A DNA stretch of 11,695 nt from an uncultured Bacilli bacterium (lineage in GTDB: Bacteria; Bacillota_I; Bacilli_A; RF39; UBA660). Under the pieces are notes generated by a model. That model ran no database searches, had not been told where the DNA came from, and saw only the letters and a list, made by a program, of their open reading frames with translations. Both the position numbers and the translations under genes were made by a program. Shown here one piece after another: positions 1-7,512 of the stretch. The stretch covers positions 1 to 11,695 of the forward strand of contig CANQKK010000016.1 in assembly GCA_947624475.1 (NCBI GenBank), read 5' to 3'. Positions within the stretch are counted from its first letter, which is position 1. Each line of letters starts with the position of its first letter.

Positions 1-1
1 A

Positions 2-1594
2 GTAACTGATAATTCCAAGATGACGAAAAATGATAAATATTATATTGTTAAGAAAGATGATACTAAACATATTGATTCATTAAAAGAGACATATTATGGT
101 TCTTTCTACTATAATGAAGCAAATAATTCAAAAATTTATTTAGCAGGAATTATAGATAATGAAATAGAGACATCTGGACCTTTTGATTATATTCAAATTT
201 ATTATTATGATGATGATTTTGATTTGAGTGTTTTAGGTTATGTAGTTGGTCAAACACCTGAAGGTGTTAAGTCTGAAAAAAAATTTAAAAACTTTACACT
301 AGATGGTAAAGAAATAGAGTGGAATGGTTCAGTAAAAGTTCAAAATGTACTTTCTGAGGTTAGTATTGCTCATATAGTTGCTAATTATGAATCAGCATCT
401 ATGGCTTTAAATCAAGCTAGTGCTACAGGTTTAAAAATGAGTGGAAATAGTATTTCTGGTACTTTAAAAACTCAAGCTACTGATGGAAAATATAATATAC
501 CATTAGTATTAACTTCTAATCTGTTTAAAGAAGGTGTATCTACAGTAAAAGTTACTGATCCTAATAATGTTACAACTACATATACTTATAAATCAGGAAC
601 TGAAAATGGTATTGCTCCAATAAGTAATGATAATGAGAAAAAAATGAAATTAGAATTAGAAGCTATTAAATCTTCTAAAATAACAACTGAAAATGGAAAA
701 GTATATCAAATTACAGTAGATATAGATGGTGCAGAAGGAGATCAATACCAAGAAGAATCTTATACAGTTAATTATAGTGGTGTAACAACTTTAGAAGAAA
801 AAATTAATAATGCTGCTAAGAATACGCAAGCTGTTAAAAGTTTAACAGTTGTTAAGAATAATAAAATTAAAGGTGGAGTAGAAAATTTTACTTATAAATA
901 TGATAAAGAAAATGAAGTAACCCTTTATAATGAAGGTAAAAATGATGAGGAATATACTTTTAGATATAATAAAGTTGATACTTCACATAATGGTCCAATT
1001 ATTATAGCGGTTAGAAAATCGGAAAAAGATCAATCTAGACCAAAAATAGGGGACTATGAATTTACTAATTTCTTTAGAGAAGTAAGTAGAGGATACCATG
1101 AGATATCTTTATTACAAGATGTTATGAAGCAAACGACAATTGATGCTATAAGTAAAGTTAAACTTGTTGACGAATCAAGTCATAAATATGAGGTAATTCT
1201 AAATAAAGATAGACTAAATGAATGGCTAGATAATGCTTATATGAGTAATACTGTTTATGATGCAGAACATCAAGAACAAGAAGCTAAAAAAGAAAGTGGT
1301 TCTACCGATGATAATAATGTTGTTTTAGAAGTGGTACTTGATGCTAAAGAAGAATATTTAGTTAGTATGAAAACTAAGGAAGACTTTAGCGTCACATCAG
1401 TTAGTGGATTAAAATATGAAGATAATAAGATTAATGTTGAATTCTCGGGTGTAAATAGTACTAAAATCAAAACTCCACTTGAATTTTTTGCAAAAGATGG
1501 AAAAAATTTGACAGTAGATGATGTAAAAACATTCTATGGTAATTGTAAAAAGTGGCATACCGACCATACTGGTGGAACAATATATGAAGGTTAA
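2..1594 (+). CDS. Unidentified large, probably secreted or surface protein (5'-truncated by window edge)
   Basis: The reading frame is open from base 2, and the first ATG (base 20) has no Shine-Dalgarno sequence (it is preceded by AATTCCAAG). I therefore read this as the last ~530 residues of a longer protein. It is polar and rich in Asn, Lys, Asp, Ser and Thr, with alternating beta-type stretches (for example around NVTTTYTYKSG and VVLEVVLDAKEEYLVSMKT). It has no transmembrane helix and only one cysteine, near the C-terminus. This composition is typical of extracellular or lipoprotein-type beta-rich domains in Firmicutes. No signal peptide is visible because the N-terminus is missing. There is no LPXTG sorting signal or hydrophobic tail; the protein simply ends in YEG, so any membrane anchor must be N-terminal. 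I do not recognise the family. A perfect hairpin follows the stop, and the next gene also encodes an exported protein. Confidence 0.75.
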   Translation, partial: VTDNSKMTKNDKYYIVKKDDTKHIDSLKETYYGSFYYNEANNSKIYLAGIIDNEIETSGPFDYIQIYYYDDDFDLSVLGYVVGQTPEGVKSEKKFKNFTLDGKEIEWNGSVKVQNVLSEVSIAHIVANYESASMALNQASATGLKMSGNSISGTLKTQATDGKYNIPLVLTSNLFKEGVSTVKVTDPNNVTTTYTYKSGTENGIAPISNDNEKKMKLELEAIKSSKITTENGKVYQITVDIDGAEGDQYQEESYTVNYSGVTTLEEKINNAAKNTQAVKSLTVVKNNKIKGGVENFTYKYDKENEVTLYNEGKNDEEYTFRYNKVDTSHNGPIIIAVRKSEKDQSRPKIGDYEFTNFFREVSRGYHEISLLQDVMKQTTIDAISKVKLVDESSHKYEVILNKDRLNEWLDNAYMSNTVYDAEHQEQEAKKESGSTDDNNVVLEVVLDAKEEYLVSMKTKEDFSVTSVSGLKYEDNKINVEFSGVNSTKIKTPLEFFAKDGKNLTVDDVKTFYGNCKKWHTDHTGGTIYEG

Positions 1595-1597
1595 TTA

Positions 1598-1632
1598 GAT
1601 AAAGGTGTGATATTTTATACCACACCTTTATC
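1598..1632 (+). terminator. Hairpin after the first gene, possible terminator without U tract
   Basis: There is a perfect 12-bp inverted repeat (arm GATAAAGGTGTG at 1598-1609 and its complement at 1621-1632) with an 11-base loop, starting 3 bases after the stop. The following bases (AACTAAATAAGG) are not a U tract. It may be a weak terminator, an mRNA 3'-end stabiliser or a processing structure that allows read-through into the next gene. Confidence 0.5.
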
Positions 1633-1652
1633 AACTAAATAAGGAGTAGAAA

Positions 1653-2198
1653 ATGAAAAAACAATTTGTGATACTTTTTCTTATAACATTTTTATGTATG
1701 CCAGTAGTATCTTATGCTGTTGCTGCTAATTCATCTTTTTTTGCAAAAAATAAGATATATATGCTATATGATAAAGATTGTAAGAAATGTGATAAGGAAA
1801 AAGATATATTAGAAAAAAATTATAAAGATGATGATAATGTTAGTATACAATATATTAATATTAATGATAATAAAGAATTAGTTAAAGAGATTAAGAAAAA
1901 TCTAAATATAAATAATGATAAATTACCTATAACTATAATTGGTACTACTTATTTTACTGGGTTTAATAATAGGGTAATGAATAATATAACTAAAGCAGTT
2001 AATGCTTATGATAAAGAAGATAATTATTGTGATATAGTTAATAGTATAAATAATAAAGATGATATTAAGAAATGTTTTAAAGATAATAAAGGTATATATA
2101 AAAATAATAGTACTATTATAATAATTGGGATAATTGCTATAGCGGTCGTATTATTTGCTATAATATTGTGGCGAAGAAAAAATAATCATAAAAAATAA
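1653..2198 (+). CDS. Membrane-anchored extracellular thioredoxin-fold protein (CxxC)
   Basis: This 181-residue protein begins after a strong AAGGAG site (bases 1641-1646) with good spacing to the ATG. Residues 1-25 look like a Sec signal peptide (MKKQ followed by a hydrophobic core, with likely cleavage after the SYA or VAA region). A thioredoxin-like domain follows: strand KIYMLY, redox motif C43-K-K-C46, strand VSIQYININ, and LPITI with P92 in the position of the conserved cis-proline. A second cysteine pair (C126, C141) may form a structural disulfide. Residues 155-173 are a strongly hydrophobic helix followed by RRKNNHKK, which fits a C-terminal anchor with a cytoplasmic positive tail. 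The inferred role is thiol-disulfide exchange outside the membrane. Neither substrate nor partner reductase (such as CcdA) is visible. Codon use is extremely AT-rich. The CKKC core is charged, unlike CGPC thioredoxins, so redox direction cannot be assigned. Confidence 0.8.
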   Translation: MKKQFVILFLITFLCMPVVSYAVAANSSFFAKNKIYMLYDKDCKKCDKEKDILEKNYKDDDNVSIQYININDNKELVKEIKKNLNINNDKLPITIIGTTYFTGFNNRVMNNITKAVNAYDKEDNYCDIVNSINNKDDIKKCFKDNKGIYKNNSTIIIIGIIAIAVVLFAIILWRRKNNHKK

Positions 2199-2206
2199 AA
2201 TTAATT

Positions 2207-2236
2207 GAAATTAGGTTAAGTTATTAGCCTAATTTT
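2207..2236 (+). terminator. Intrinsic terminator after thioredoxin-like gene
   Basis: Arms at 2207-2218 and 2225-2236 form a 12-bp stem with two G-U pairs and a 6-base loop. The stem ends in TTTT and continues into TTATTATAG. It lies just after the stop codon and before the copA promoter. Confidence 0.7.
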
Positions 2237-2278
2237 ATTATAGTATGAAAAATTAGTATCAAAAAAAAGATAAGATAG

Positions 2279-2287
2279 TGATATAAT
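2279..2287 (+). promoter_or_regulatory. Extended -10 promoter for copA operon
   Basis: TGATATAAT matches the TGnTATAAT extended -10 exactly. The -35 position (about 2259-2264, TCAAAA) is poor, as is common for extended -10 promoters. Predicted transcription start is near 2294, giving a leader of about 48 bases. No CopY-type TACAnnTGTA box was seen, so copper control, if any, is not visible here. Confidence 0.6.
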
Positions 2288-2341
2288 TAAATGTGTAGTT
2301 TTTACGAAATATAGAAAATTATATTAAGAAAGAGGATACAT

Positions 2342-4552
2342 ATGAAAAAAATAATTTTAAAAGTAGATGGAATGACTTGTGCTGGTTGTTCTTCGGGACT
2401 TGAAAAATACTTAAATAGTAGAGATGGTATTATTAGTGCTAGTGTTAATCTTGTTCTTGGAGAGGCACTAATAGAGTATGAAGATTATCTATCAGTCAGT
2501 GATTTAGAAAGGTTTATAAAAGAACGTGGTTTTAGGAGTTTGGGAGTATATGATATAAAAGAAGATAAGAAAAGAGATAATAAAAAATTATTTTTAATTA
2601 TCTTTGGTATTCTTACTTTATTGGTATTATATATATCGATGGGAGAAATGATTAGACTATCTATGATACCTTTCTTAAATATGAATAATTATCCTATTAA
2701 TTATACGCTAGTATTATTTTTTTTAGCAATATTATTTATAGTTTATGGACGAGATATTTTTATAAATGGGATAAAAAATATATTCTATAAGGTACCAAAT
2801 ATGGATACTTTGGTTTCGCTTGGAGTAAGTTCGAGTTTCTTATATAGTTTATATAATATGATATTAGTATTACAAGGAAGAGAAATGTACGTTCATAACT
2901 TATATTTTGAGTCTTGTGCTGTTATTATTTTCTTTATTAAATTAGGTCGATATATTGATGGGAAAAGTAAAGAAAAAACTAAAGAAGCCTTAAAAGAGTT
3001 GGTCCAAATTACTCCAAGTAGTGCTCTAATTAAAGATAATGATAACTTTCGAGAAGTAACTATCGATGAAGTAAAAAAAGGAGATATACTAATATGTAAG
3101 CCAGGGATGAAAATAGCTGTCGATGGAATTATTATAAAAGGAGAAGCATATTGTGATGAAGCCTTTATTACCGGAGAGGCTATACCTCGAAAGAAAAATA
3201 TAGATGATAAAGTAGTAGCGGGAAGTATTAATTTAGATGGTTATATCGAATATAAAGCTGAAAAGATTGGTAAAGATTCGATGATATCCGAGATAGTTGA
3301 GTTAGTACGTGAATCATCTAATACGAAGACAAAAATTGAAAGAATTGCCGATGTAGTAAGTAGATATTTTACATTAGTAATACTAATTATTGCATTACTA
3401 ACTTTTATTGTTTATATGTTAATAGGGGGCCATTTAAGTGAAGCAATTAGTTCTTTTGTTACCGTTCTAGTGGTAGCATGTCCTTGTGCTCTTGGACTTG
3501 CAACTCCACTTTCGATTGTCGTAAGTGAAGGAATATGCGCTAAAAATGGTATTTTAGTTAAGAAAAGTGAGATTTTAGAGAATGCTTATAAAATTGATAC
3601 AGTTGTTTTTGATAAGACAGGAACAATTACTTGTGGTAATTTAAGAGTATCTAAAATATTTAATTATAGTAATTATAATGATAATGAACTTATGAAATTA
3701 GTTGTAAGTCTCGAAGAAGGCTCTAATCATCCTATTGCAAAAGCACTAGTTTCATATGGAGAAGAGAATAATATTAAAAGTTTAGTAATAGATAAGTTTG
3801 AAAATCTATCGGGAATTGGTGTTAAAGGGATAGTTGATGGAAAAGAAATTTATTTAGGAAATAGAAAATTATTTCCTAAATTGAAAATTAAAAATACTCA
3901 TGAAAAAGATGAAGATACTCTTACAAAAGATGGTAATAGTATTGTATATGTCATTTTCAATAAGGAAATAATTGGTCTAATAGGAATTTCTGATATTGTA
4001 AGAGAGGACGCTAAAAAAGTTATCGAAAAACTAAAAAATATGAAAAAAGAAGTAATCATGCTTTCGGGAGATAATGAAAAAGTAGCCTCTCGCGTTGGAA
4101 AATATGTCGGAATCGATAATGTAATAGCGGATGTATTACCTAGTGATAAAGTAAATGTTATCAAAAAATTAACAAGAGAGGGAAAGAAAGTTATGATGGT
4201 AGGTGATGGTATTAATGATGCTCCTAGTCTGGCTACTTCTATGATTGGAGTTAGTATTGGAAGTGGTACTGATATAGCGGGAGATTCTTCTGATGTTATT
4301 TTAATGAACGATAAGTTATCAAAGATCATCTCACTATTATTAATAAGTAAAAAGACGATGTTTAATATTTTTGAAAATCTATTTTGGGCTTTCTTCTATA
4401 ATATACTTATGATTCCTTCTGCTATAGGTTTGTTAAAACCTCTTGGAATAAGTATGAATCCAATGCTCGCGGGAATTGCTATGACCCTAAGTAGTTTAAC
4501 AGTCGTATTTAATGCCCTAAGATTAAAAAGGTATCGTGATGATTGGAAATAA
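2342..4552 (+). CDS. copA: Cu(I)-exporting P1B-type ATPase
   Basis: The 736-residue product has the full copper ATPase layout. It starts with an N-terminal heavy-metal-associated domain with GMTCAGC (C13, C16). Eight predicted membrane helices include two pairs before the actuator domain, whose TGE loop is at 277-279. The transport site C380-P381-C382 is in helix 6, the phosphorylation site D424-KTGT follows, H463-P464 lies in the nucleotide-binding domain, and the hinge motif GDGINDAP starts at 621. Helix 7 carries Y686-N687 and helix 8 carries M714-x-x-S717-S718. CPC plus YN plus MxxSS is the known Cu(I)-selective P1B-1 signature, so copper rather than zinc or cadmium is the expected cargo. 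It acts in the cytoplasmic membrane and exports Cu(I) using ATP. There is one HMA domain (many bacilli have two) and no separate copZ nearby. Start: ATG after AAAGAGG with about 7 bases spacing. The next gene, ttcA, follows after 30 bases and is probably co-transcribed. Confidence 0.95.
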   Translation: MKKIILKVDGMTCAGCSSGLEKYLNSRDGIISASVNLVLGEALIEYEDYLSVSDLERFIKERGFRSLGVYDIKEDKKRDNKKLFLIIFGILTLLVLYISMGEMIRLSMIPFLNMNNYPINYTLVLFFLAILFIVYGRDIFINGIKNIFYKVPNMDTLVSLGVSSSFLYSLYNMILVLQGREMYVHNLYFESCAVIIFFIKLGRYIDGKSKEKTKEALKELVQITPSSALIKDNDNFREVTIDEVKKGDILICKPGMKIAVDGIIIKGEAYCDEAFITGEAIPRKKNIDDKVVAGSINLDGYIEYKAEKIGKDSMISEIVELVRESSNTKTKIERIADVVSRYFTLVILIIALLTFIVYMLIGGHLSEAISSFVTVLVVACPCALGLATPLSIVVSEGICAKNGILVKKSEILENAYKIDTVVFDKTGTITCGNLRVSKIFNYSNYNDNELMKLVVSLEEGSNHPIAKALVSYGEENNIKSLVIDKFENLSGIGVKGIVDGKEIYLGNRKLFPKLKIKNTHEKDEDTLTKDGNSIVYVIFNKEIIGLIGISDIVREDAKKVIEKLKNMKKEVIMLSGDNEKVASRVGKYVGIDNVIADVLPSDKVNVIKKLTREGKKVMMVGDGINDAPSLATSMIGVSIGSGTDIAGDSSDVILMNDKLSKIISLLLISKKTMFNIFENLFWAFFYNILMIPSAIGLLKPLGISMNPMLAGIAMTLSSLTVVFNALRLKRYRDDWK

Positions 4553-4567
4553 TAATTATAAGTAAAT

Positions 4568-4576
4568 GGGAAGGTG
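4568..4576 (+). promoter_or_regulatory. Ribosome binding site that sets the ttcA start
   Basis: GGGAAGGTG ends 6 bases before the ATG at 4583. It overlaps an in-frame GTG at 4574, which has no comparable site of its own upstream. This favours the ATG at 4583 as the start. Confidence 0.7.
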
Positions 4577-4582
4577 TTAACC

Positions 4583-5419
4583 ATGGAAAAATTTAAAGAA
4601 ATTGAAAGAAGTATAATAAAAAAATATCGAAAAGAAATATGGAGTAGAGTAGTAAAGGCGGTATGTGATTATAAATTAATAGAGAAAGATGATAAGATTA
4701 TGGTCTGTATATCTGGTGGTAAGGATTCTTTTCTACTTGCCAAATGTATTCAAGAGTTAGAACGACATGGACCAGTAAAATTTGAAGCAAAATATGTAGT
4801 AATGAATCCGGGATATAGTAAGCGTAATATGAGTTTAATAATTGAAAATGCCAAAATATTAAATATACCTATCGAAATTTTTGAGAGTGATATTTTTGAT
4901 GTAACTTTTACTAATGGTGGTAAAAGTGCCTGCTACTTATGTGCTAAGATGCGAAGAGGATGTTTATATAGTAAAGCTAAAGAATTGGGATGTAATAAGA
5001 TAGCCTTAGGACATCACTTTGACGACGTTATTGAGACAAGTCTTCTTTCAATGTTTTATGGTTCTGAAGTAAAGACGATGATGCCAAAACTTCATAGTGA
5101 TAATTTTGAAGGTTTAGAATTAATTAGGCCATTATATCTCGTCAAAGAAGAAAACATTATTGCTTGGAAAAATTATCATAATTTAACCTTTCTTAATTGT
5201 GCTTGTAAATTTACTGAAAAGAGTGCTTCTGATATTACTTTAAGTAAACGAAAAGAAATAAAAGAATTAATTAGGAATTTGCGAAAGATTAATAAAAATA
5301 TTGATAATAATATTTTTAAAGCTCTAGATAATGTTAATTTAAATTGTATTTTGGGTACGAAAAAAGACGGAGTATATAAAAGTTTTTTAGAAGATTATGA
5401 TGAAAAAGAGAAAGTTTAA
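4583..5419 (+). CDS. ttcA: TtcA-family tRNA 2-thiocytidine synthetase (PP-loop ATPase, Fe-S)
   Basis: The 278-residue protein belongs to the PP-loop ATP pyrophosphatase group: S44-GGKDS-49 is the PP-loop that binds ATP. C117-x-x-C120 followed by KMRRGCLY matches the TtcA-type CxxC block, and ALGHHFDD and the MFYG segment are also typical. TtcA enzymes activate cytidine 32 of certain tRNAs by adenylation and thiolate it, using a [4Fe-4S] cluster held by three cysteines. Here the distal cysteine site is C206-x-C208 (NCACKF), one residue shorter than the CxxC of the E. coli enzyme. The enzyme is slightly short compared with E. coli TtcA (311 residues). It acts in the cytoplasm. A GTG nine bases upstream would add three residues but lacks a Shine-Dalgarno. 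The gene is the likely second cistron of the copA operon and ends inside its own terminator. A related TtcA-like family member with another tRNA target cannot be excluded. Confidence 0.85.
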   Translation: MEKFKEIERSIIKKYRKEIWSRVVKAVCDYKLIEKDDKIMVCISGGKDSFLLAKCIQELERHGPVKFEAKYVVMNPGYSKRNMSLIIENAKILNIPIEIFESDIFDVTFTNGGKSACYLCAKMRRGCLYSKAKELGCNKIALGHHFDDVIETSLLSMFYGSEVKTMMPKLHSDNFEGLELIRPLYLVKEENIIAWKNYHNLTFLNCACKFTEKSASDITLSKRKEIKELIRNLRKINKNIDNNIFKALDNVNLNCILGTKKDGVYKSFLEDYDEKEKV

Positions 5420-5440
5420 GGTGAAAATTACTTTCTTTTT
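5405..5440 (+). terminator. Intrinsic terminator overlapping the ttcA 3' end
   Basis: GAAAGT (5410-5415) pairs with ACTTTC (5430-5435). The stem extends outward by A-T pairs into the following TTTTT (5436-5440), with a 14-base loop. The left arm lies in the last ttcA codons. Confidence 0.65.
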
Positions 5441-5512
5441 GTTACTACTTAGTCATAAATAGTAAAAAAATGTAAAATATTTAAAAAATATAGACACAAA
5501 AGATAAAAAATA

Positions 5513-5521
5513 TGATATCAT
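5513..5521 (+). promoter_or_regulatory. Possible extended -10 for the small RNA candidate
   Basis: TGATATCAT resembles TGnTATAAT with one change. A TAGACA element at 5491-5496 lies 19 bases upstream of the -10 hexamer, longer than ideal. The predicted start is near 5528, just before the hairpin. Confidence 0.35.
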
Positions 5522-5527
5522 AGTAAA

Positions 5528-5589
5528 TGAAGCGAGAAAGCCTACCTCAGCTAATTAGGCCGTTATAATTCTCGCTTTTTTCTTTTTTT
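5528..5589 (+). ncRNA. Candidate small structured RNA or leader element ending in a strong terminator
   Basis: A perfect 9-bp outer stem (AAGCGAGAA at 5530-5538, complement at 5569-5577) encloses an inner hairpin. In it GCCTA (5540-5544) pairs with TAGGC (5556-5560) around an 11-base loop containing the self-complementary AGCT. The outer stem runs into six T, one C and seven T. This is more elaborate than a plain terminator, and ttcA already has its own terminator about 100 bases earlier. A small independently transcribed RNA is therefore plausible. It matches no riboswitch or small RNA family that I recognise. The simpler alternative is a second, backup terminator for ttcA, or a terminator shielding the downstream operon. 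Confidence 0.45.
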
Positions 5590-5621
5590 ACGTGATATCT
5601 TGTAAATTGTATGGAGAGGAA

Positions 5622-5650
5622 TTGACAAAATATTTAAAAAAAACTATAAT
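5622..5650 (+). promoter_or_regulatory. Consensus sigma-A promoter of the coiled-coil operon
   Basis: TTGACA (5622-5627), a 17-base spacer and TATAAT (5645-5650) match the housekeeping consensus perfectly. A second TATAAT directly follows (5651-5656). Transcription should begin near 5657, so the leader is only about 14 bases, just enough for the AGAGGTGG ribosome site before the GTG at 5671. The very strong core promoter suggests abundant, constitutive expression. Confidence 0.85.
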
Positions 5651-5670
5651 TATAATAGAGGTGGTTTAGT

Positions 5671-7512
5671 GTGAATTATACTAATAGAGAAGTAGTACGA
5701 AAACTAAAACAATACGATTTATTTTTAAATAGTCTTCGTCTTGCTCATGATGAAGTACAAAGGGAGAGAATATGCGATCAATTAGATAAAATAGAAAAGC
5801 AAATATTACTGGAGACTAATACGGAGTATGAAAGTGAATATATGCTTTTGATGAATCAAAATACTAGGTATTTTGATGAAGAGAAGACGAGACTTAATAA
5901 TTTGATCTCTTTAATCGAAGAGCGTAAATCTTATTTAGAAGAGCGAAAGGTAAGACATAAATCGGTTACTGGTTCTCTTGTCGAACTTACTACTTTTCTT
6001 GGGGAAGATAAACTTATCACACTAAAGAAAAGACTTAGTGTTATTGAGAAGTACGAAGAGAATAAGAATAAACAAGAAATTCTTATTAGAGATATGAAAG
6101 AACTAGATATCAAGATAAGTGAGGCTTCGAGAAATGTAAAGGCTAATATGCGATTAAATGATAGCCTCGAGAACAAAATGATGACACTTGTCGGAAAATG
6201 TTTAGATAAATTAAATTTATATAAGTTAGTGGATAAAAAGGATAGTATTAAAGAGAATTATGAGTCATTTAAGTATGCCTTTGGCTTAGCCAAGGAAAAC
6301 CTTAAAAATGCCAGGGATATGGGGGATGAGGATGCTATTTTGGCTTGTGATAATATGTTATCGGAGGTCACTTTTGAATATACTAAGTATAATAATGAAC
6401 TTAATATAATTAGACTTATTAATATCTACGATAAAAAGGTTGAAAACTATGATGAACTTTTAGAGAAGAGAGAAAAAATAGATGTAATATTAAAGAATAT
6501 CGAGGGAAGTAAGTTATATGATGAAATTAATGATGAGATTTGTAAGCAATTTAATACGATAAAACTTGAAAAACAAGATATTAGAAATTATGAATCTTTA
6601 AAAGAAGAGAGAGAAGAGAAGAATAAACTTTTATCCGCTATCGACGAGGAAAATAATTCACAGGAGTTTAAGTCAGTACTAGAGCAACTTATTAAGAATG
6701 AAAATAAATTACGTGAAGAGCAAATAAAGGATGCTAAGAAAAGGGAATATCAGGAACGACAAAAGAAGATATTTGAGGAACAGAAAATTGAAGCGGCTAG
6801 AGTAAGGAGACAAAAATTAATCGAAGAGGCAAGGTTAAAGGATCAACTAGAGAGAGCTGAAAAGTTAAAAGAACTTCAGAAAAAGACTGTGATTAATAGA
6901 GCCTTAGAAGAGAAGAATATGGCCGAGAAGGAAAGAGTTAAGATAGATACTGATTTTCCTAAAGATAATATACTAAACAAGATCGAAGAGGAAGTTAATA
7001 GTACTCCGACTGATTTTGATACGAATGAAGAGACAAAGATAGTTCCTAATGAAATTATCGAAGAGCCTAAAGTTCAAGAAATTGATACAAAGAAACCTAA
7101 AGATGATAATTTATCTTTGGATAATTCAAAGGAAGATTTGGAGACAATATGGATTCCATCGGAACCTCTAGATAATTTGAAAGAAGATACTTCTCCAAAA
7201 GAAGATAAGATGCCCGATATAGTGGATTTATTTAAAGAAGAGAGGGATAAGAGAGAATTAGAAGTTCAAGATTCTAGTGATGATGATTCTAGTTCTAGTA
7301 TATATGATATTTTAGAGGGCAATAAAGATATTATATGGAATACAGCCGATAAGAAAAATGATGTTAATTCGATACCGGTAATTGAAAATGATAATTTACA
7401 TCCACGGCTAGTAGATAATAAAAAGGCCGATAATGAAAAGAAGGAGGAATTTAAATTTCCAGAGATAGGGGATAAGAAGGAAGGTGAGATACTATGGAAG
7501 GAAACTCTATAA
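5671..7512 (+). CDS. Large coiled-coil protein with acidic tail and Trp motifs (paralog A), function unknown
   Basis: I do not recognise this 613-residue protein. There is no signal peptide or membrane helix, so it is probably cytoplasmic. Residues ~10-345 are charged, helical, heptad-like sequence. Residues ~345-422 are an almost continuous E/K/R/Q helix (KKREYQERQKK, RRQKLIEEARLKDQLERAEK), typical of a rigid coiled coil or single alpha helix. Residues ~425-613 are an acidic, low-complexity tail. All three tryptophans lie in that tail: IW494IPSEP, IIW556NTA and ILW609KETL. FPEIG occurs at 596-600. It shares its helical architecture with the next gene: EKTRLNNLISLIEERK aligns with EAKRLEKLISLLDGRL, and LKEEREE recurs. 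The pair are therefore diverged paralogs. Start: GTG, 6 bases after AGAGGTGG. The last 19 bases overlap the next gene. The role is probably structural or scaffolding (inference only); a distant cytoskeletal or cell-division link cannot be tested here. Confidence 0.9.
   Translation: MNYTNREVVRKLKQYDLFLNSLRLAHDEVQRERICDQLDKIEKQILLETNTEYESEYMLLMNQNTRYFDEEKTRLNNLISLIEERKSYLEERKVRHKSVTGSLVELTTFLGEDKLITLKKRLSVIEKYEENKNKQEILIRDMKELDIKISEASRNVKANMRLNDSLENKMMTLVGKCLDKLNLYKLVDKKDSIKENYESFKYAFGLAKENLKNARDMGDEDAILACDNMLSEVTFEYTKYNNELNIIRLINIYDKKVENYDELLEKREKIDVILKNIEGSKLYDEINDEICKQFNTIKLEKQDIRNYESLKEEREEKNKLLSAIDEENNSQEFKSVLEQLIKNENKLREEQIKDAKKREYQERQKKIFEEQKIEAARVRRQKLIEEARLKDQLERAEKLKELQKKTVINRALEEKNMAEKERVKIDTDFPKDNILNKIEEEVNSTPTDFDTNEETKIVPNEIIEEPKVQEIDTKKPKDDNLSLDNSKEDLETIWIPSEPLDNLKEDTSPKEDKMPDIVDLFKEERDKRELEVQDSSDDDSSSSIYDILEGNKDIIWNTADKKNDVNSIPVIENDNLHPRLVDNKKADNEKKEEFKFPEIGDKKEGEILWKETL

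Noticed and set aside
1270..1470. Minus-strand open frame opposite the first gene
   Set aside because: It is a shadow of the long plus-strand gene, with no ribosome site and low-complexity Ser/Leu/Thr sequence expected from the complement.
2288..2341. Copper-responsive operator in the copA leader
   Set aside because: I looked for CopY-type TACAnnTGTA and for a clear symmetric site. Only imperfect AT-rich matches are present.
3898..4329. Minus-strand open frame of 143 codons inside copA
   Set aside because: It lies opposite the highly conserved ATPase hinge region, and its sequence is the complement of that coding frame.
4574..4582. GTG start for ttcA giving three more residues
   Set aside because: The GTG is part of the Shine-Dalgarno for the ATG at 4583 and has no good site of its own.
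4396..4584. Minus-strand open frame across the end of copA
   Set aside because: It is a shadow of copA helices 7-8, with no ribosome site.
5528..5589. Known riboswitch upstream of the coiled-coil operon
   Set aside because: The conserved cores of preQ1, fluoride, guanidine, SAM, TPP and manganese classes as I know them are not present, and the operon promoter lies downstream of the structure.
5931..6176. Minus-strand open frame inside the first coiled-coil gene
   Set aside because: It is a shadow frame in coiled-coil coding sequence, rich in Ser/Phe from complementing Glu/Lys codons.
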